A stretch of DNA of 24,614 bases. Origin: Bacteroidota bacterium (GTDB lineage Bacteria; Bacteroidota; Bacteroidia; Bacteroidales; Bacteroidaceae). Below the pieces are notes generated by a model. The model saw only the letters and a list, made by a program, of their open reading frames with translations, ran no database searches and was not told where the DNA came from. Positions 6,131 to 13,904 of the stretch are shown one piece after another (the first letter of the stretch is position 1; the number at the start of each line of letters is the position of its first letter). Location: positions 1 to 24,614 of the forward strand of contig JAEZKJ010000102.1 of the NCBI GenBank assembly GCA_023415545.1. The letters are read 5' to 3'. The position numbers and the translations under genes were made by a program.

Positions 6131-7411
6131 TTATTTAATTTTTCTTTTATATTTTTCCCAAGCAGCATCTATTAGCCCAAAGAGTAGCAAAGGTATAATA
6201 AACCATCCCAATGCAAAAAATATATTACGTATAAATGTATTCTGACTTACCTTTCCAATAGATAATTTATCTAAAGAATCGGTCAATATATACTCATCAG
6301 GTAGGTCGTTAACATTCCATTTATTTACTACGGTTGCATCCTTTATAAGAATTAATCCGGGATTAGATCGAATAATTGTTTTAAGCATTAACTCATCAGC
6401 AAAAGCAAAAGGGTACTCAGCACCGGTACGTCTTTTCCATTCATCAATATCTGATTCTGACGATGAGGTTATACAATAAAAATTATATCCGTAATCAATA
6501 CAGTAGTCATACAATTCATTTATTAGGTCAATAGAGCTATCATCAGCACTCTTTAACGATGGTGAGACAAGAATAAATGAATAGTTTTTATCATTTAATA
6601 TTGTTGAAGTAATATCATCACCTGTTTCACTATCTTCAATAAAGAAATCAGTAATAGGAGGAACATATCCTTTCTCCTTTAAAACACTTTTGCTATCAAT
6701 AAACTTCCAAGTGCTATCGGGATAATTTTCTAGAGTAAACTCTTTTTGTATACCATCTTTTTCAAGGATAAAATGGGTCTCCCAAACAGGTGATTTCTCT
6801 CCTTGAGGTATCTCCATCTGCTTTTTAATATTTGAGCCTACATAATAAGGCCTAAAGTCGAACAGAGGTAAACCATGATAAAAATAAAGGGTAAAGACAA
6901 TTATATATACTGAAGTATAGAGTCCAATAAGCCAATCAAATCTTGATGTTACTAGTGGTTTTATCAAGTATTTCCATTTAAAAACAGAGAGTGCAGCTAT
7001 AAATAAAATAATATTCTTTATAAAAGTTTCCCAGTTAGTAAGTATTAATGCATCACCAAAACATCCACAATCAACTACTTTGTTTGATATAGCTAACCAA
7101 AAAGTTATAGGAGTCATGATCGACATTAACGCAAGTGCAAGAAATGAGGATACTTTTCTTCTTATTCCCCAAAAGAGATATACACCCACGCAAAACTCAA
7201 CAACTGCTAAAGCAAACGATAAAACAAATGGAATAAAAGAGGGAGCAACTTCATTCAGACCAAAGGCTGAGATATAGTCCTGTATCTTATACCCAGTTCC
7301 TTCGAGGTCATTTGCTTTAATAAAACCTGAGAAAATGAATACTGCAGCAAGCAGGTACCTACACGCATTGGTCCAATGTCCTACAAAGTCATATATTTTT
7401 TTATTCTCCAA
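6131..7411 (-). CDS. DoxX/MauE-like membrane protein with thioredoxin-like domain
   Basis: Function unknown. I believe this is the conserved Bacteroidales family that NCBI labels after BT_3928. The 426-residue product starts with a four-helix DoxX-type bundle (segments near 18-33, 63-84, 91-109 and 133-147). After the third helix comes VVDCGCFGD, with C115 and C117; this CGCFG motif is typical of MauE-type redox membrane proteins. A fifth segment (160-180) leads to a soluble region. Residues about 277-370 read like a thioredoxin or AhpC fold but have no CxxC. A last transmembrane helix lies at 393-412. The start is a rare TTG at 7411, overlapping the DUF1599 gene by 11 bp. No ATG exists before about residue 97, so TTG is needed to keep the first helices. 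A redox or respiratory role is inference. Confidence 0.75.
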   Translation of the reverse strand: MENKKIYDFVGHWTNACRYLLAAVFIFSGFIKANDLEGTGYKIQDYISAFGLNEVAPSFIPFVLSFALAVVEFCVGVYLFWGIRRKVSSFLALALMSIMTPITFWLAISNKVVDCGCFGDALILTNWETFIKNIILFIAALSVFKWKYLIKPLVTSRFDWLIGLYTSVYIIVFTLYFYHGLPLFDFRPYYVGSNIKKQMEIPQGEKSPVWETHFILEKDGIQKEFTLENYPDSTWKFIDSKSVLKEKGYVPPITDFFIEDSETGDDITSTILNDKNYSFILVSPSLKSADDSSIDLINELYDYCIDYGYNFYCITSSSESDIDEWKRRTGAEYPFAFADELMLKTIIRSNPGLILIKDATVVNKWNVNDLPDEYILTDSLDKLSIGKVSQNTFIRNIFFALGWFIIPLLLFGLIDAAWEKYKRKIK

Positions 7412-7943
7412 ACTCTATCTTAATCAATCCAAAAACAGAATAATTTATCATATCCATGTAATTAGCATCGATACCTTCTGACACTAATGTATCACCTTTT
7501 AAACTCTCTATTTGCTTGGTTCTGTAAATTTTCATTAGGATAAGATCGGTATACGAAGTACTACGCATACTTCTCCAAGCTTCATCATAATCATGATTCT
7601 TAGCAAGCATAAGTTCTAGAGAGGTCTTTGCATATTTATCATAAAGTTCTAAAGCTTTCTGTTCATCCAAGTCATCTTTTTCGGAATAACCTAATTCAAG
7701 TTGGATTAAGCCAATTATCCCATAGTTAACTATAGCTATAAGTTCCGATTTGATTCCTTCATCAACTAAAGAAACACCTTTTGTCTCTATACTTCGTATT
7801 CTATTTGCTTTAATATATATTTGATCAGTAACCGATTCAGGGCGCATTATTCGCCATGCAGCTCCATAATCATGTAGTTTCTTAGCAAAAAGATCTCTAC
7901 AAATAGTCAATACATGTTCAAATTGTTGTTTTGTATCCTTCAT
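7401..7943 (-). CDS. Doubled DUF1599 (Nmad1-like) protein
   Basis: Function unknown. The 180-residue product is two copies of one domain. Residues about 22-85 contain KLHDYGAAWRIMRPES, then IYIKANRIRSIE, then EGI and INYGIIGLIQLELG-like sequence. Residues about 115-178 repeat the pattern as KNHDYDEAWRSMRSTS, IYRTKQIESLKG, SEGIDANYMDMINYSVFGLIKIEFG. This matches Pfam DUF1599, which I recall was renamed a nucleotide-modification-associated domain. It is all-alpha and probably cytosolic. It is the first gene of the leftward operon, with a TAACTTTG box 21 bp upstream. The next gene begins inside its last codons, implying translational coupling. A housekeeping nucleotide role is inference. Confidence 0.85.
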   Translation of the reverse strand: MKDTKQQFEHVLTICRDLFAKKLHDYGAAWRIMRPESVTDQIYIKANRIRSIETKGVSLVDEGIKSELIAIVNYGIIGLIQLELGYSEKDDLDEQKALELYDKYAKTSLELMLAKNHDYDEAWRSMRSTSYTDLILMKIYRTKQIESLKGDTLVSEGIDANYMDMINYSVFGLIKIEFGE

Positions 7944-7963
7944 GATAATAACTTAATAGGTTG

Positions 7964-7971
7964 CAAAGTTA
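7964..7971 (-). promoter_or_regulatory. -7 box for the DUF1599-tpiA-folE operon
   Basis: TAACTTTG on the minus strand, a perfect TAnnTTTG, followed by CAACC and 20 bases before the first ATG. No convincing TTTG -33 element is seen at the proper spacing. The same TTTAACTTTGCA sequence precedes pdxJ at 15804-15811. Confidence 0.55.
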
Positions 7972-7992
7972 AACATTTTATAGAGAAGAGTA

Positions 7993-8036
7993 AAAAAATA
8001 AGGTGGAAAAGAACAATCTCTTCCACCTTATTTTTT
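7993..8036 (-). terminator. Strong terminator after the M23 peptidase gene
   Basis: A long inverted repeat centred on GGTGG (8002-8006) and CCACC (8023-8027), flanked by A- and T-runs. The stem pairs about 18 positions. The only irregular position is an A-C mismatch on the plus strand, which becomes a G-U pair in the leftward transcript. It lies 23 bases after the peptidase stop and just upstream of the DUF1599 promoter, so it insulates the two units. With A and T tracts on both sides it could also work rightward, but no gene enters from the left. Confidence 0.85.
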
Positions 8037-8058
8037 ATGTTATAAATTCATTATTATA

Positions 8059-8937
8059 TTATGAACATCTCAACACTTGTCCCGGACGCAAAGTAGTTCT
8101 TCTTGTAATACGATTAAGTTTACATAATGCATCGATAGAAGTACCATTCTTCTTCGCAATAGCAGAAAGAGTATCACCTTTTCTAACTTTATGGTATTTA
8201 ATTGAGCCATCGCCTGAATCAGCCAACAAGATAGAATTAGAAGATCCCTTACGAACACCTTTTTTATAGAACATATACGAATCGGCTACAATATCCTGTT
8301 TTTCAAAATCAAAAAGGAATGCAGGATTAATAGCCTGTCCTAAAACTCTAGTTTCGAAGTGAAGATGTGATCCTGTTGAACGACCTGTATTTCCACCAAG
8401 TCCAATAGGTTCTCCAGCTTTTACATATTCATCCTCTTTTACTAATTGTTTAGACAAGTGGCCATATACTGTTTCCAATCCATTTTCATGTCGGATAACA
8501 ACATATTTACCATATCCTCTTCTCTCATACTTCACCATTCTAATTTTTCCATCGAAAGCAGCACGAATAGTATCACCAATATAAACCTTTATATCGATAC
8601 CATTGTGCATACGACGCCAACGAGGACCGAAATTTGATGTAATTTTAGTCTGATTAGTAGGCATTGCAAAACCACTCAAATCAATTTTAAAAGAGTCTGG
8701 TATCTCTACTGATGAGCCAAAAGCATGAACTCTCTCGTTACTCCAGTTAGGATATAAACTATATGCAGGGTATGCAGCTTTTTCAGCTTTAATTTGTTGT
8801 ATCAAAGAAAGAGAGTCTACAGCTTTTAACTTTCTATCAATAGGAGCTTGACGCGCCAATAAATCTTGTGCAGATAAATTGACACTTACCATAGTGACAG
8901 TAGCTAACAATGCTGTTTTAATAAATTTCAAAATCAT
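8059..8937 (-). CDS. M23 family metallopeptidase with C-terminal LysM
   Basis: An exported peptidoglycan hydrolase of the LytM/endopeptidase type. I take ATG 8937 (292 residues) rather than the upstream TTG at 8955, because it opens directly on a signal peptide (MILKFIKTALLATVTMVSVNLSA). The M23 domain spans about 94-215. Its zinc ligands are H111 and D115 in MHNGIDIK and H193 in SHLHFE, with further active-site histidines at H160 (YGHLS) and H191. All key residues are present, so it should be catalytically active rather than a LytM activator. A LysM domain (about 248-291, YHKVRKGDTLSAIAKKNGTS) binds glycan chains. It follows ndk with about 14 bp between the genes and ends at a strong terminator. 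Confidence 0.92.
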   Translation of the reverse strand: MILKFIKTALLATVTMVSVNLSAQDLLARQAPIDRKLKAVDSLSLIQQIKAEKAAYPAYSLYPNWSNERVHAFGSSVEIPDSFKIDLSGFAMPTNQTKITSNFGPRWRRMHNGIDIKVYIGDTIRAAFDGKIRMVKYERRGYGKYVVIRHENGLETVYGHLSKQLVKEDEYVKAGEPIGLGGNTGRSTGSHLHFETRVLGQAINPAFLFDFEKQDIVADSYMFYKKGVRKGSSNSILLADSGDGSIKYHKVRKGDTLSAIAKKNGTSIDALCKLNRITRRTTLRPGQVLRCS

Positions 8938-8951
8938 TCTTTTTTCGTTTT

Positions 8952-9413
8952 TCAATATTCGTCATTTGAATAGATAGAACTTGTCAATGCTCGTCTATAT
9001 TCGAATATCTCATCTGGTTTAAAAAATCTTTTTATCTCCGCTGCAGCTGATTCAATACTATCAGAAGCATGGATTATATTCTCTTGTTGACTTATACTAA
9101 AATCTCCTCTAATTGTACCAGGAGCAGCAACGCGGCCATTAGTAAAGCCTGTCAACGTCCTTACGACTTGAATAGCATCAACTCCTTCAAAACAACATAC
9201 AACCACAGGAGTAACCATCATCGAATCTTTAATTCTTTTGAAAAATGGTTTATCAACAAGATGAGAATAATGCTCATTAAGAATGTCATCATCGAGATTT
9301 ATCATCTTCATACCTACCAGACATAAACCTTTCTTTTCAAATCGACTAATAACATCGCCAATTAGTGATCTTTGTATCGCGCTAGGCTTGAGTATGACAA
9401 GTGTTTTTTGCAT
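8952..9413 (-). CDS. ndk: Nucleoside diphosphate kinase
   Basis: Transfers the gamma phosphate between nucleoside tri- and diphosphates, balancing NTP and dNTP pools. The 153-residue product is about ten longer than the Escherichia coli enzyme. K9 in LVILKPSAIQR, the nucleotide-binding AAPGTIRGDFS (96-106) and the phosphohistidine H115 in ENIIHASDS are all present. A-for-G in HASDS is a mild departure from the usual HGSDS. Its stop lies about 14 bp before the M23 peptidase start, and no terminator separates them, so the two are probably co-transcribed. A TATTTTTG box lies about 55 bp upstream. Confidence 0.96.
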   Translation of the reverse strand: MQKTLVILKPSAIQRSLIGDVISRFEKKGLCLVGMKMINLDDDILNEHYSHLVDKPFFKRIKDSMMVTPVVVCCFEGVDAIQVVRTLTGFTNGRVAAPGTIRGDFSISQQENIIHASDSIESAAAEIKRFFKPDEIFEYRRALTSSIYSNDEY

Positions 9414-9467
9414 AGTGAAGATTAAAATAAATCAACCAATAAGCATTCCTAGTATTTCTAAGTTTTT

Positions 9468-9475
9468 CAAAAATA
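9468..9475 (-). promoter_or_regulatory. Candidate -7 box for ndk
   Basis: TATTTTTG on the minus strand matches TAnnTTTG. No -33 TTTG is seen at 19-21 nt, and the region is AT-rich, so a chance match is possible. The 224-base gap 9414-9637 otherwise holds only a 12-bp palindrome at 9585-9596 (see rejected items). Confidence 0.35.
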
Positions 9476-9637
9476 GCATTTTATTTTAAAGTTAAGAAAT
9501 CTTGTTAACTCTTTTTTTATGAGATTTTTATGCAATAAACACAAATACACAAAATAAAGCACTGATAATCAATATTATAGACAGGAAACATGTTTCACAA
9601 CATTTTTTGACAAATTAACAATAAAACAGCGAATTTT

Positions 9638-11734
9638 TTATGAGATAACAGACCAGTTTACGTTATCTTTTCTTAGTTTTTTTAGCTGTTCCCAAAGTAT
9701 TTTATTCTCTTCTAATAGTTCAAAATTAGGGTTGTCAACCACCTTTTCAGCCACACTTCTAACAAGTTGCACTATCTGCCCATCCTTAGCAAGATTAGCT
9801 ATTTTAAGATCAAAAGCTATACCACTTTGCTGAGTACCCTCTAAATCACCAGGTCCTCTAAGCTTTAAATCAGCCTCAGCTATTTCAAAACCATCATTGG
9901 TATCAACCATTATCTGAACTCGTTTTCTAGTCTCTTCGGATAATTTATATCCAGTCACAAGGATACAGAATGATTGGTCAGCTCCTCGCCCTACTCTACC
10001 TCTAAGCTGATGCAATTGAGAGAGTCCGAAACGTTCCGCATTTTCAATTACCATTACCGATGCATTGGGCACATTTACACCAACCTCTATAACTGTGGTA
10101 GCAACCATAATTTGAGTTTCACCAGCAACAAACTTTTGCATCTCAGCATCTTTCTCCGAAGACTTTAGCTTGCCATGCACAACACTTACTTTATATTCAG
10201 GAAACTCCTCACAAATATGCTGATAACCCTCCTCAAGATTTTTAATATCAATCTTTTCACTCTCTTTTATAAGTGGGTACACTATATAAACTTGACGTCC
10301 CTCCTCTATCTGTTTACGTATAGATTCATAAAGAGATTTTCTTTTATTATCAAACTGATGCACTGTTTTTATTGGCTTTCGTCCGGGAGGAAGTTCATCT
10401 ATAACCGAGACATCCAAGTCACCATAAAGAGTCATTGCAAGAGTACGAGGAATTGGTGTAGCTGTCATCACAAGTATATGTGGAGGAGTAGAACTTTTAC
10501 TCCACAGTTTTGCTCGTTGAGCTACTCCAAAACGGTGTTGTTCATCAATAACAACCAAACCCAAAGATGAGAAATTCACATTCTCCTCAAGAACAGCATG
10601 AGTACCAATTAAAATATGAATATCACCAGTTAGTAGACCGTTAAGGATAGCCTCTCTTTTCTTTCCTTTGATGGAACCTGTGAGAAGTTCAACACGAACA
10701 TTCATACCAAATAGCATTTTTGTGATACTCTCATAATGTTGTTGGGCAAGGATTTCAGTAGGAGCCATCATACATGCTTGAAAGTTATTATCGAGAGCAA
10801 ATAGCATCGACATCAGTGCAACAAGAGTTTTACCACTACCTACATCTCCTTGAAGCAATCTATTCATCTGTCGCCCCGAACCAGTATCATTCCTAATCTC
10901 TTTAATAACTCTTTTCTGAGCACCTGTAAGTTGGAAAGGTAAGTTATTAAAATAAAAATCATTAAAGTAAGCGCCTACTTTTGAGAATTTCAAACCACGA
11001 AATTTCTTCTGTCGCTCCTTACTATAACGAAGAATATTCAGTTGAACATAAAACAGTTCTTCAAACTTAAGCCTAAACTGAGCTTTTCGCAACATATCCG
11101 CACTGCGTGGAAAATGTATCTCACGAATTGCCTTATCTATGCTAACAAGATGATTTTCAGAGACTATGTAATCGGGAAGAGTCTCAGATAAACGATCCTT
11201 CAAAAGTGTTAAGGCATTTTGCATCAATTTCTCTATGGCATGTGAGTTTAAACTACTCCTTTTCATCTTCTCAGTTGTACTGTAGTAAGGACGTAGTCCT
11301 AAAGATGAAAGAGTAATATCATCAGCCTTATCTATATCAGGGTGAGCTATGTTGTAACGTCCATTGAAAAGTGTAGGCTTTCCATAAACAATATACTCAT
11401 GGCGAGTTCTATATTTGGTAGTTATATATTTAATACCTTGAAACCATATCAAATCAATAATTCCTGTACCATCTGAAAAGTGAGCAACCAATCGTCGTTG
11501 TCTACCTTCTCCGAAAGTTTCATAACTTAAAATTTTACCTTTTATTTGGATATAAGGCATCTCGCCATCTATTTCACTGATATAGTATAGACGACTTCTG
11601 TCAATATATTTGTAAGGGAAATAATAAAGTAAATCACGAAGAGTAAATACATTGATCTCTTTATTAAGAATAGCAGCCCTTTGCGGCCCCACACCTTGCA
11701 AATACTTTATATCTTGTGCAGTAATGTCGAACAT
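9638..11734 (-). CDS. recG: ATP-dependent DNA helicase RecG
   Basis: Remodels stalled forks and branch-migrates Holliday junctions and R-loops. The 698-residue product has the family length and order. An N-terminal wedge/OB region (about 1-150) opens with VGPQRA (15-20). The superfamily 2 motor follows: Walker A GDVGSGKT (296-303), DEQH box at 397-400, motif III MTATPIPRT (423-431), and motifs V/VI ATTVIEVGVNVPNA and QLRGRVGRG (576-584). The last part (about 600-690) is the TRG hook region with DLKLRGPGDLEGTQQSG. It sits 6 bp after ispD as the last gene of the DJ-1/ispD/recG unit. Confidence 0.97.
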   Translation of the reverse strand: MFDITAQDIKYLQGVGPQRAAILNKEINVFTLRDLLYYFPYKYIDRSRLYYISEIDGEMPYIQIKGKILSYETFGEGRQRRLVAHFSDGTGIIDLIWFQGIKYITTKYRTRHEYIVYGKPTLFNGRYNIAHPDIDKADDITLSSLGLRPYYSTTEKMKRSSLNSHAIEKLMQNALTLLKDRLSETLPDYIVSENHLVSIDKAIREIHFPRSADMLRKAQFRLKFEELFYVQLNILRYSKERQKKFRGLKFSKVGAYFNDFYFNNLPFQLTGAQKRVIKEIRNDTGSGRQMNRLLQGDVGSGKTLVALMSMLFALDNNFQACMMAPTEILAQQHYESITKMLFGMNVRVELLTGSIKGKKREAILNGLLTGDIHILIGTHAVLEENVNFSSLGLVVIDEQHRFGVAQRAKLWSKSSTPPHILVMTATPIPRTLAMTLYGDLDVSVIDELPPGRKPIKTVHQFDNKRKSLYESIRKQIEEGRQVYIVYPLIKESEKIDIKNLEEGYQHICEEFPEYKVSVVHGKLKSSEKDAEMQKFVAGETQIMVATTVIEVGVNVPNASVMVIENAERFGLSQLHQLRGRVGRGADQSFCILVTGYKLSEETRKRVQIMVDTNDGFEIAEADLKLRGPGDLEGTQQSGIAFDLKIANLAKDGQIVQLVRSVAEKVVDNPNFELLEENKILWEQLKKLRKDNVNWSVIS

Positions 11735-11740
11735 TCAAAT

Positions 11741-12403
11741 TTAATGAGTTAGTAATTCAGCCAACTTTAAATCAAAAGGTGTTGTAATTTTTATATTCTC
11801 TCTGTTACCCTTTACCAATGTAACTTTATGTCCCATAGCCTCTACAACCGAAGCATCATCAGTAAAGTTAGAATTATATTTTTGTGAATAAGCTTTTTTA
11901 AGTAGAGTTACAGAAAAAACTTGAGGAGTTTGAACAAGTTTGTACTCATCTCGAGGAACAGTTTGGCTATCATCCCCCGATATATGCCGTATAGTCTCAA
12001 CAACATCTATAACCGGTATGACCGCACCTTTCTCTATAGAAACAGAAAAACAAGTTTCTATCACTTCAGGTGAGACAAAAGGACGAACGCCATCATGAAC
12101 AGCTACAATTCCATCTTCGAAAATTGAGTCCAATCCATTTTTCACAGAGTGAAAACGAGTCTCTCCACCATCAACAATAGTATGTGAAACTGTAAATTTG
12201 TATTCACGACAAAGGTTCTTCCAGTAATCTTGTTGATCTATTGGAAGAACCACTATAATATCCATTGAAGAATCGAAAGAGTGAAAACTGTTTATAGTGT
12301 GCATCAATATAGGAAGTCCATTAATTGTAACAAACTGTTTGGGAATATCTCCTCCCATTCTTAAGCCTTTACCTCCGGCCACTATAATAACAGATCTCTT
12401 CAT
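11741..12403 (-). CDS. ispD: 2-C-methyl-D-erythritol 4-phosphate cytidylyltransferase
   Basis: Joins CTP and methylerythritol phosphate in the non-mevalonate isoprenoid pathway, which feeds quinone and undecaprenyl synthesis. The 220-residue product opens with the CTP-binding loop IIVAGGKGLRMGGDIPKQF (6-24), including R15 and K22. AVHDGVRPFV (101-110) holds the metal-binding aspartate D104. The C-terminal GNRENIKITTPFDL (199-212) matches the substrate-binding KVTxPxDL motif, with K205. It lies 4 bp after the DJ-1 gene and 6 bp before recG. IspD-RecG adjacency looks operonic but has no obvious functional logic. Confidence 0.95.
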   Translation of the reverse strand: MKRSVIIVAGGKGLRMGGDIPKQFVTINGLPILMHTINSFHSFDSSMDIIVVLPIDQQDYWKNLCREYKFTVSHTIVDGGETRFHSVKNGLDSIFEDGIVAVHDGVRPFVSPEVIETCFSVSIEKGAVIPVIDVVETIRHISGDDSQTVPRDEYKLVQTPQVFSVTLLKKAYSQKYNSNFTDDASVVEAMGHKVTLVKGNRENIKITTPFDLKLAELLTH

Positions 12404-12407
12404 AATT

Positions 12408-12959
12408 TTATCTTGGTATCATCATTGCTTTTTTAAGTTCCTCAACCTTCTCTATGCCGACATATTTTTCAGCTATAGTGAAAGCAAAGTTAAGAGCAGC
12501 TCCCGGACCTTTACCGGTTATAATGTTATCATCTATCTCCACTAACGAAGAGGTGTGATGGGCACCGTTAAGATACTTTTCAAACCCTGGATAGCAAGTA
12601 GCTCTTTTCCCTTTAAGGATATCACGTTTACCCAATATCATTGGTGCAGCACAAATAGCAGATATAGGTTTATCCTTTTTAGCAAAGTCAATAATAAGTT
12701 CGCTAAGTGTAATACTTTCATCAAGATTAGATGCACCGGGCATTCCACCAGGAAGAATAATCATTTCGATACTTTCCCTATCAAGTTCAGCTAAAGTGGT
12801 ATCGGCAAGAATTGTTACGTTATGTGAACCTGTCACCGTATGTAGATCACTAATAGATACAGTCAAAACAGGTAAACCTGCTCTTCTTAACAAATCAACT
12901 GGGGTCAGTGCTTCAATTTCTTCAAAGCCATCTGCCAAGAACACACATAAATTCTTCAT
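12408..12959 (-). CDS. DJ-1/PfpI family protein (YajL-like)
   Basis: A small cytosolic protein of the DJ-1 superfamily. The 183-residue product opens with FLADGFEEIEALTPVDLLRRAG (7-28), where one of the acidic residues near 13-16 fits the conserved glutamate. The nucleophile elbow AICAAPMIL (101-109) has C103. It has the length and layout of the YajL/ThiJ-like branch rather than of proteases. Bacterial members have been assigned glyoxalase III, deglycase or chaperone activity, and the real reaction is debated, so I give no symbol. First gene of the unit with ispD and recG. A TATATTTG box and two hairpins lie upstream. Confidence 0.9.
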   Translation of the reverse strand: MKNLCVFLADGFEEIEALTPVDLLRRAGLPVLTVSISDLHTVTGSHNVTILADTTLAELDRESIEMIILPGGMPGASNLDESITLSELIIDFAKKDKPISAICAAPMILGKRDILKGKRATCYPGFEKYLNGAHHTSSLVEIDDNIITGKGPGAALNFAFTIAEKYVGIEKVEELKKAMMIPR

Positions 12960-12996
12960 CTTAATAATTCAATATTTATATATTTTTCCTACTAAA

Positions 12997-13024
12997 GAGA
13001 ACAAATAAAACAGATAATGTTCTC
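12997..13024 (-). terminator. Hairpin between tonB and the DJ-1 gene
   Basis: A 7-bp perfect inverted repeat, GAGAACA (12997-13003) and TGTTCTC (13018-13024), has a 14-nt loop. In the leftward transcript it follows the tonB stop by about 40 bases and is followed by TTTAG, which is only a weak T-run. It is either the tonB terminator or a leader hairpin of the DJ-1/ispD/recG mRNA. Confidence 0.4.
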
Positions 13025-13026
13025 GA

Positions 13027-13054
13027 TATATTGGCTGTGCAATATACAAATATA
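13027..13054 (-). promoter_or_regulatory. Candidate DJ-1 operon promoter with adjacent hairpin
   Basis: TATATTTG (13047-13054, minus strand) matches the -7 consensus. Immediately downstream is a 7-bp inverted repeat, TATATTG (13027-13033) and CAATATA (13040-13046), with a 6-nt loop. No -33 TTTG is visible at the expected spacing. The leader to the DJ-1 start would be about 80 nt and would hold this hairpin, at least in part, as well as the one at 12997-13024. Confidence 0.35.
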
Positions 13055-13061
13055 TAATAAA

Positions 13062-13904
13062 CTATCGAAGTTTAAAATAATATGTTATAGTACCGCTTTG
13101 ATTATTTGTTCCCTCAACGCTATTGAATCGTGCTCTTTTTGCAGCATCTTCGGCCGACTTCCTTAGTGTAGGGTTCATAGTATTTGTTCGTTTGTTTATG
13201 CTTGTACTTATAACTTGTCCAGCAGGATTAACAACAATAGTAACAACTACCCTACCCTCATCCTGAACATTATAGACCGGTCTTGGTAACCCGGAGACTC
13301 CAATCGAGCGTCCATTCAAATCAAAAGAGCCATATCCACCAACACCACTGCTTTTTCCGTGATCAGAGTTACCATCCGGTGATCCTTCAATTCCGGAGCC
13401 AGATGTTCCGGTACCCTTGCTACCCATTTTACTACCTTTACCAAAAGCTCCGGCTATATTCGATGCCGCCTCTTTAGCAGCCAACTCCTCCTTAGCTTTT
13501 CTTTTAGCTTCAGCTTCTCTTTCAGCCTCTATCCTCTTCTGCTCTTCACTCTTCTCCTTTGTGATTGTTGCTGTTTGTTTAGGAGTCATCTTTTTATTCT
13601 CTTTATTATCACTCTTACTTTTCTTTACTTCAACACTTTTTTCCTCTTGAGTGATAATATTATCTTCGGTTGATGGAGTAGGTTCAGGGAGAGTATTAGC
13701 TATAGGTTCACTGGATATTTCGACTTCTGTCAGTTTATAAGGATCGGCATTCCCCTGTGATATTTCACTATTTCCAAGCAACACAGGTACGCCCCCCTCC
13801 TCTTGAACCTGTGGTTTTTGAATAACAAAAACAAATAACAGAACAAGTAGAATGAGATGTAAAACAAATGTCCCTATTAATCCTTTTTTCTTCTCTTTCT
13901 TCAT
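13062..13904 (-). CDS. tonB: Energy transducer TonB
   Basis: Couples the ExbB-ExbD proton motor to TonB-dependent outer-membrane transporters, which in Bacteroidetes include the SusC glycan importers. The 280-residue product has one N-terminal membrane anchor (about 9-28, after a basic MKKEKKKG). A long periplasmic spacer follows. Its part at about 110-150 is a charged, probably helical run of E, K, R and A, and a glycine- and serine-rich linker covers about 152-190. The C-terminal TonB fold (about 200-280) has GRVVVTIVVNPAGQVIS and ends in ITYYFKLR. The spacer is rich in charged residues rather than in Pro-Glu/Pro-Lys repeats. Its ATG overlaps the exbD stop (TAATG). Confidence 0.88.
   Translation of the reverse strand: MKKEKKKGLIGTFVLHLILLVLLFVFVIQKPQVQEEGGVPVLLGNSEISQGNADPYKLTEVEISSEPIANTLPEPTPSTEDNIITQEEKSVEVKKSKSDNKENKKMTPKQTATITKEKSEEQKRIEAEREAEAKRKAKEELAAKEAASNIAGAFGKGSKMGSKGTGTSGSGIEGSPDGNSDHGKSSGVGGYGSFDLNGRSIGVSGLPRPVYNVQDEGRVVVTIVVNPAGQVISTSINKRTNTMNPTLRKSAEDAAKRARFNSVEGTNNQSGTITYYFKLR

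Noticed and set aside
9585..9603. parS-like site for ParB
   Set aside because: There is a 12-bp palindrome GAAACATGTTTC followed by CAC. Only the half-site TGTTTCAC is present; the second half (GTGAAACA) does not follow, so the 16-bp parS consensus is not met.
10175..10570. Open frame of 131 codons antisense to recG
   Set aside because: It lies wholly within the recG motor region, and its composition fits the complement of conserved helicase codons. No recognisable domain.
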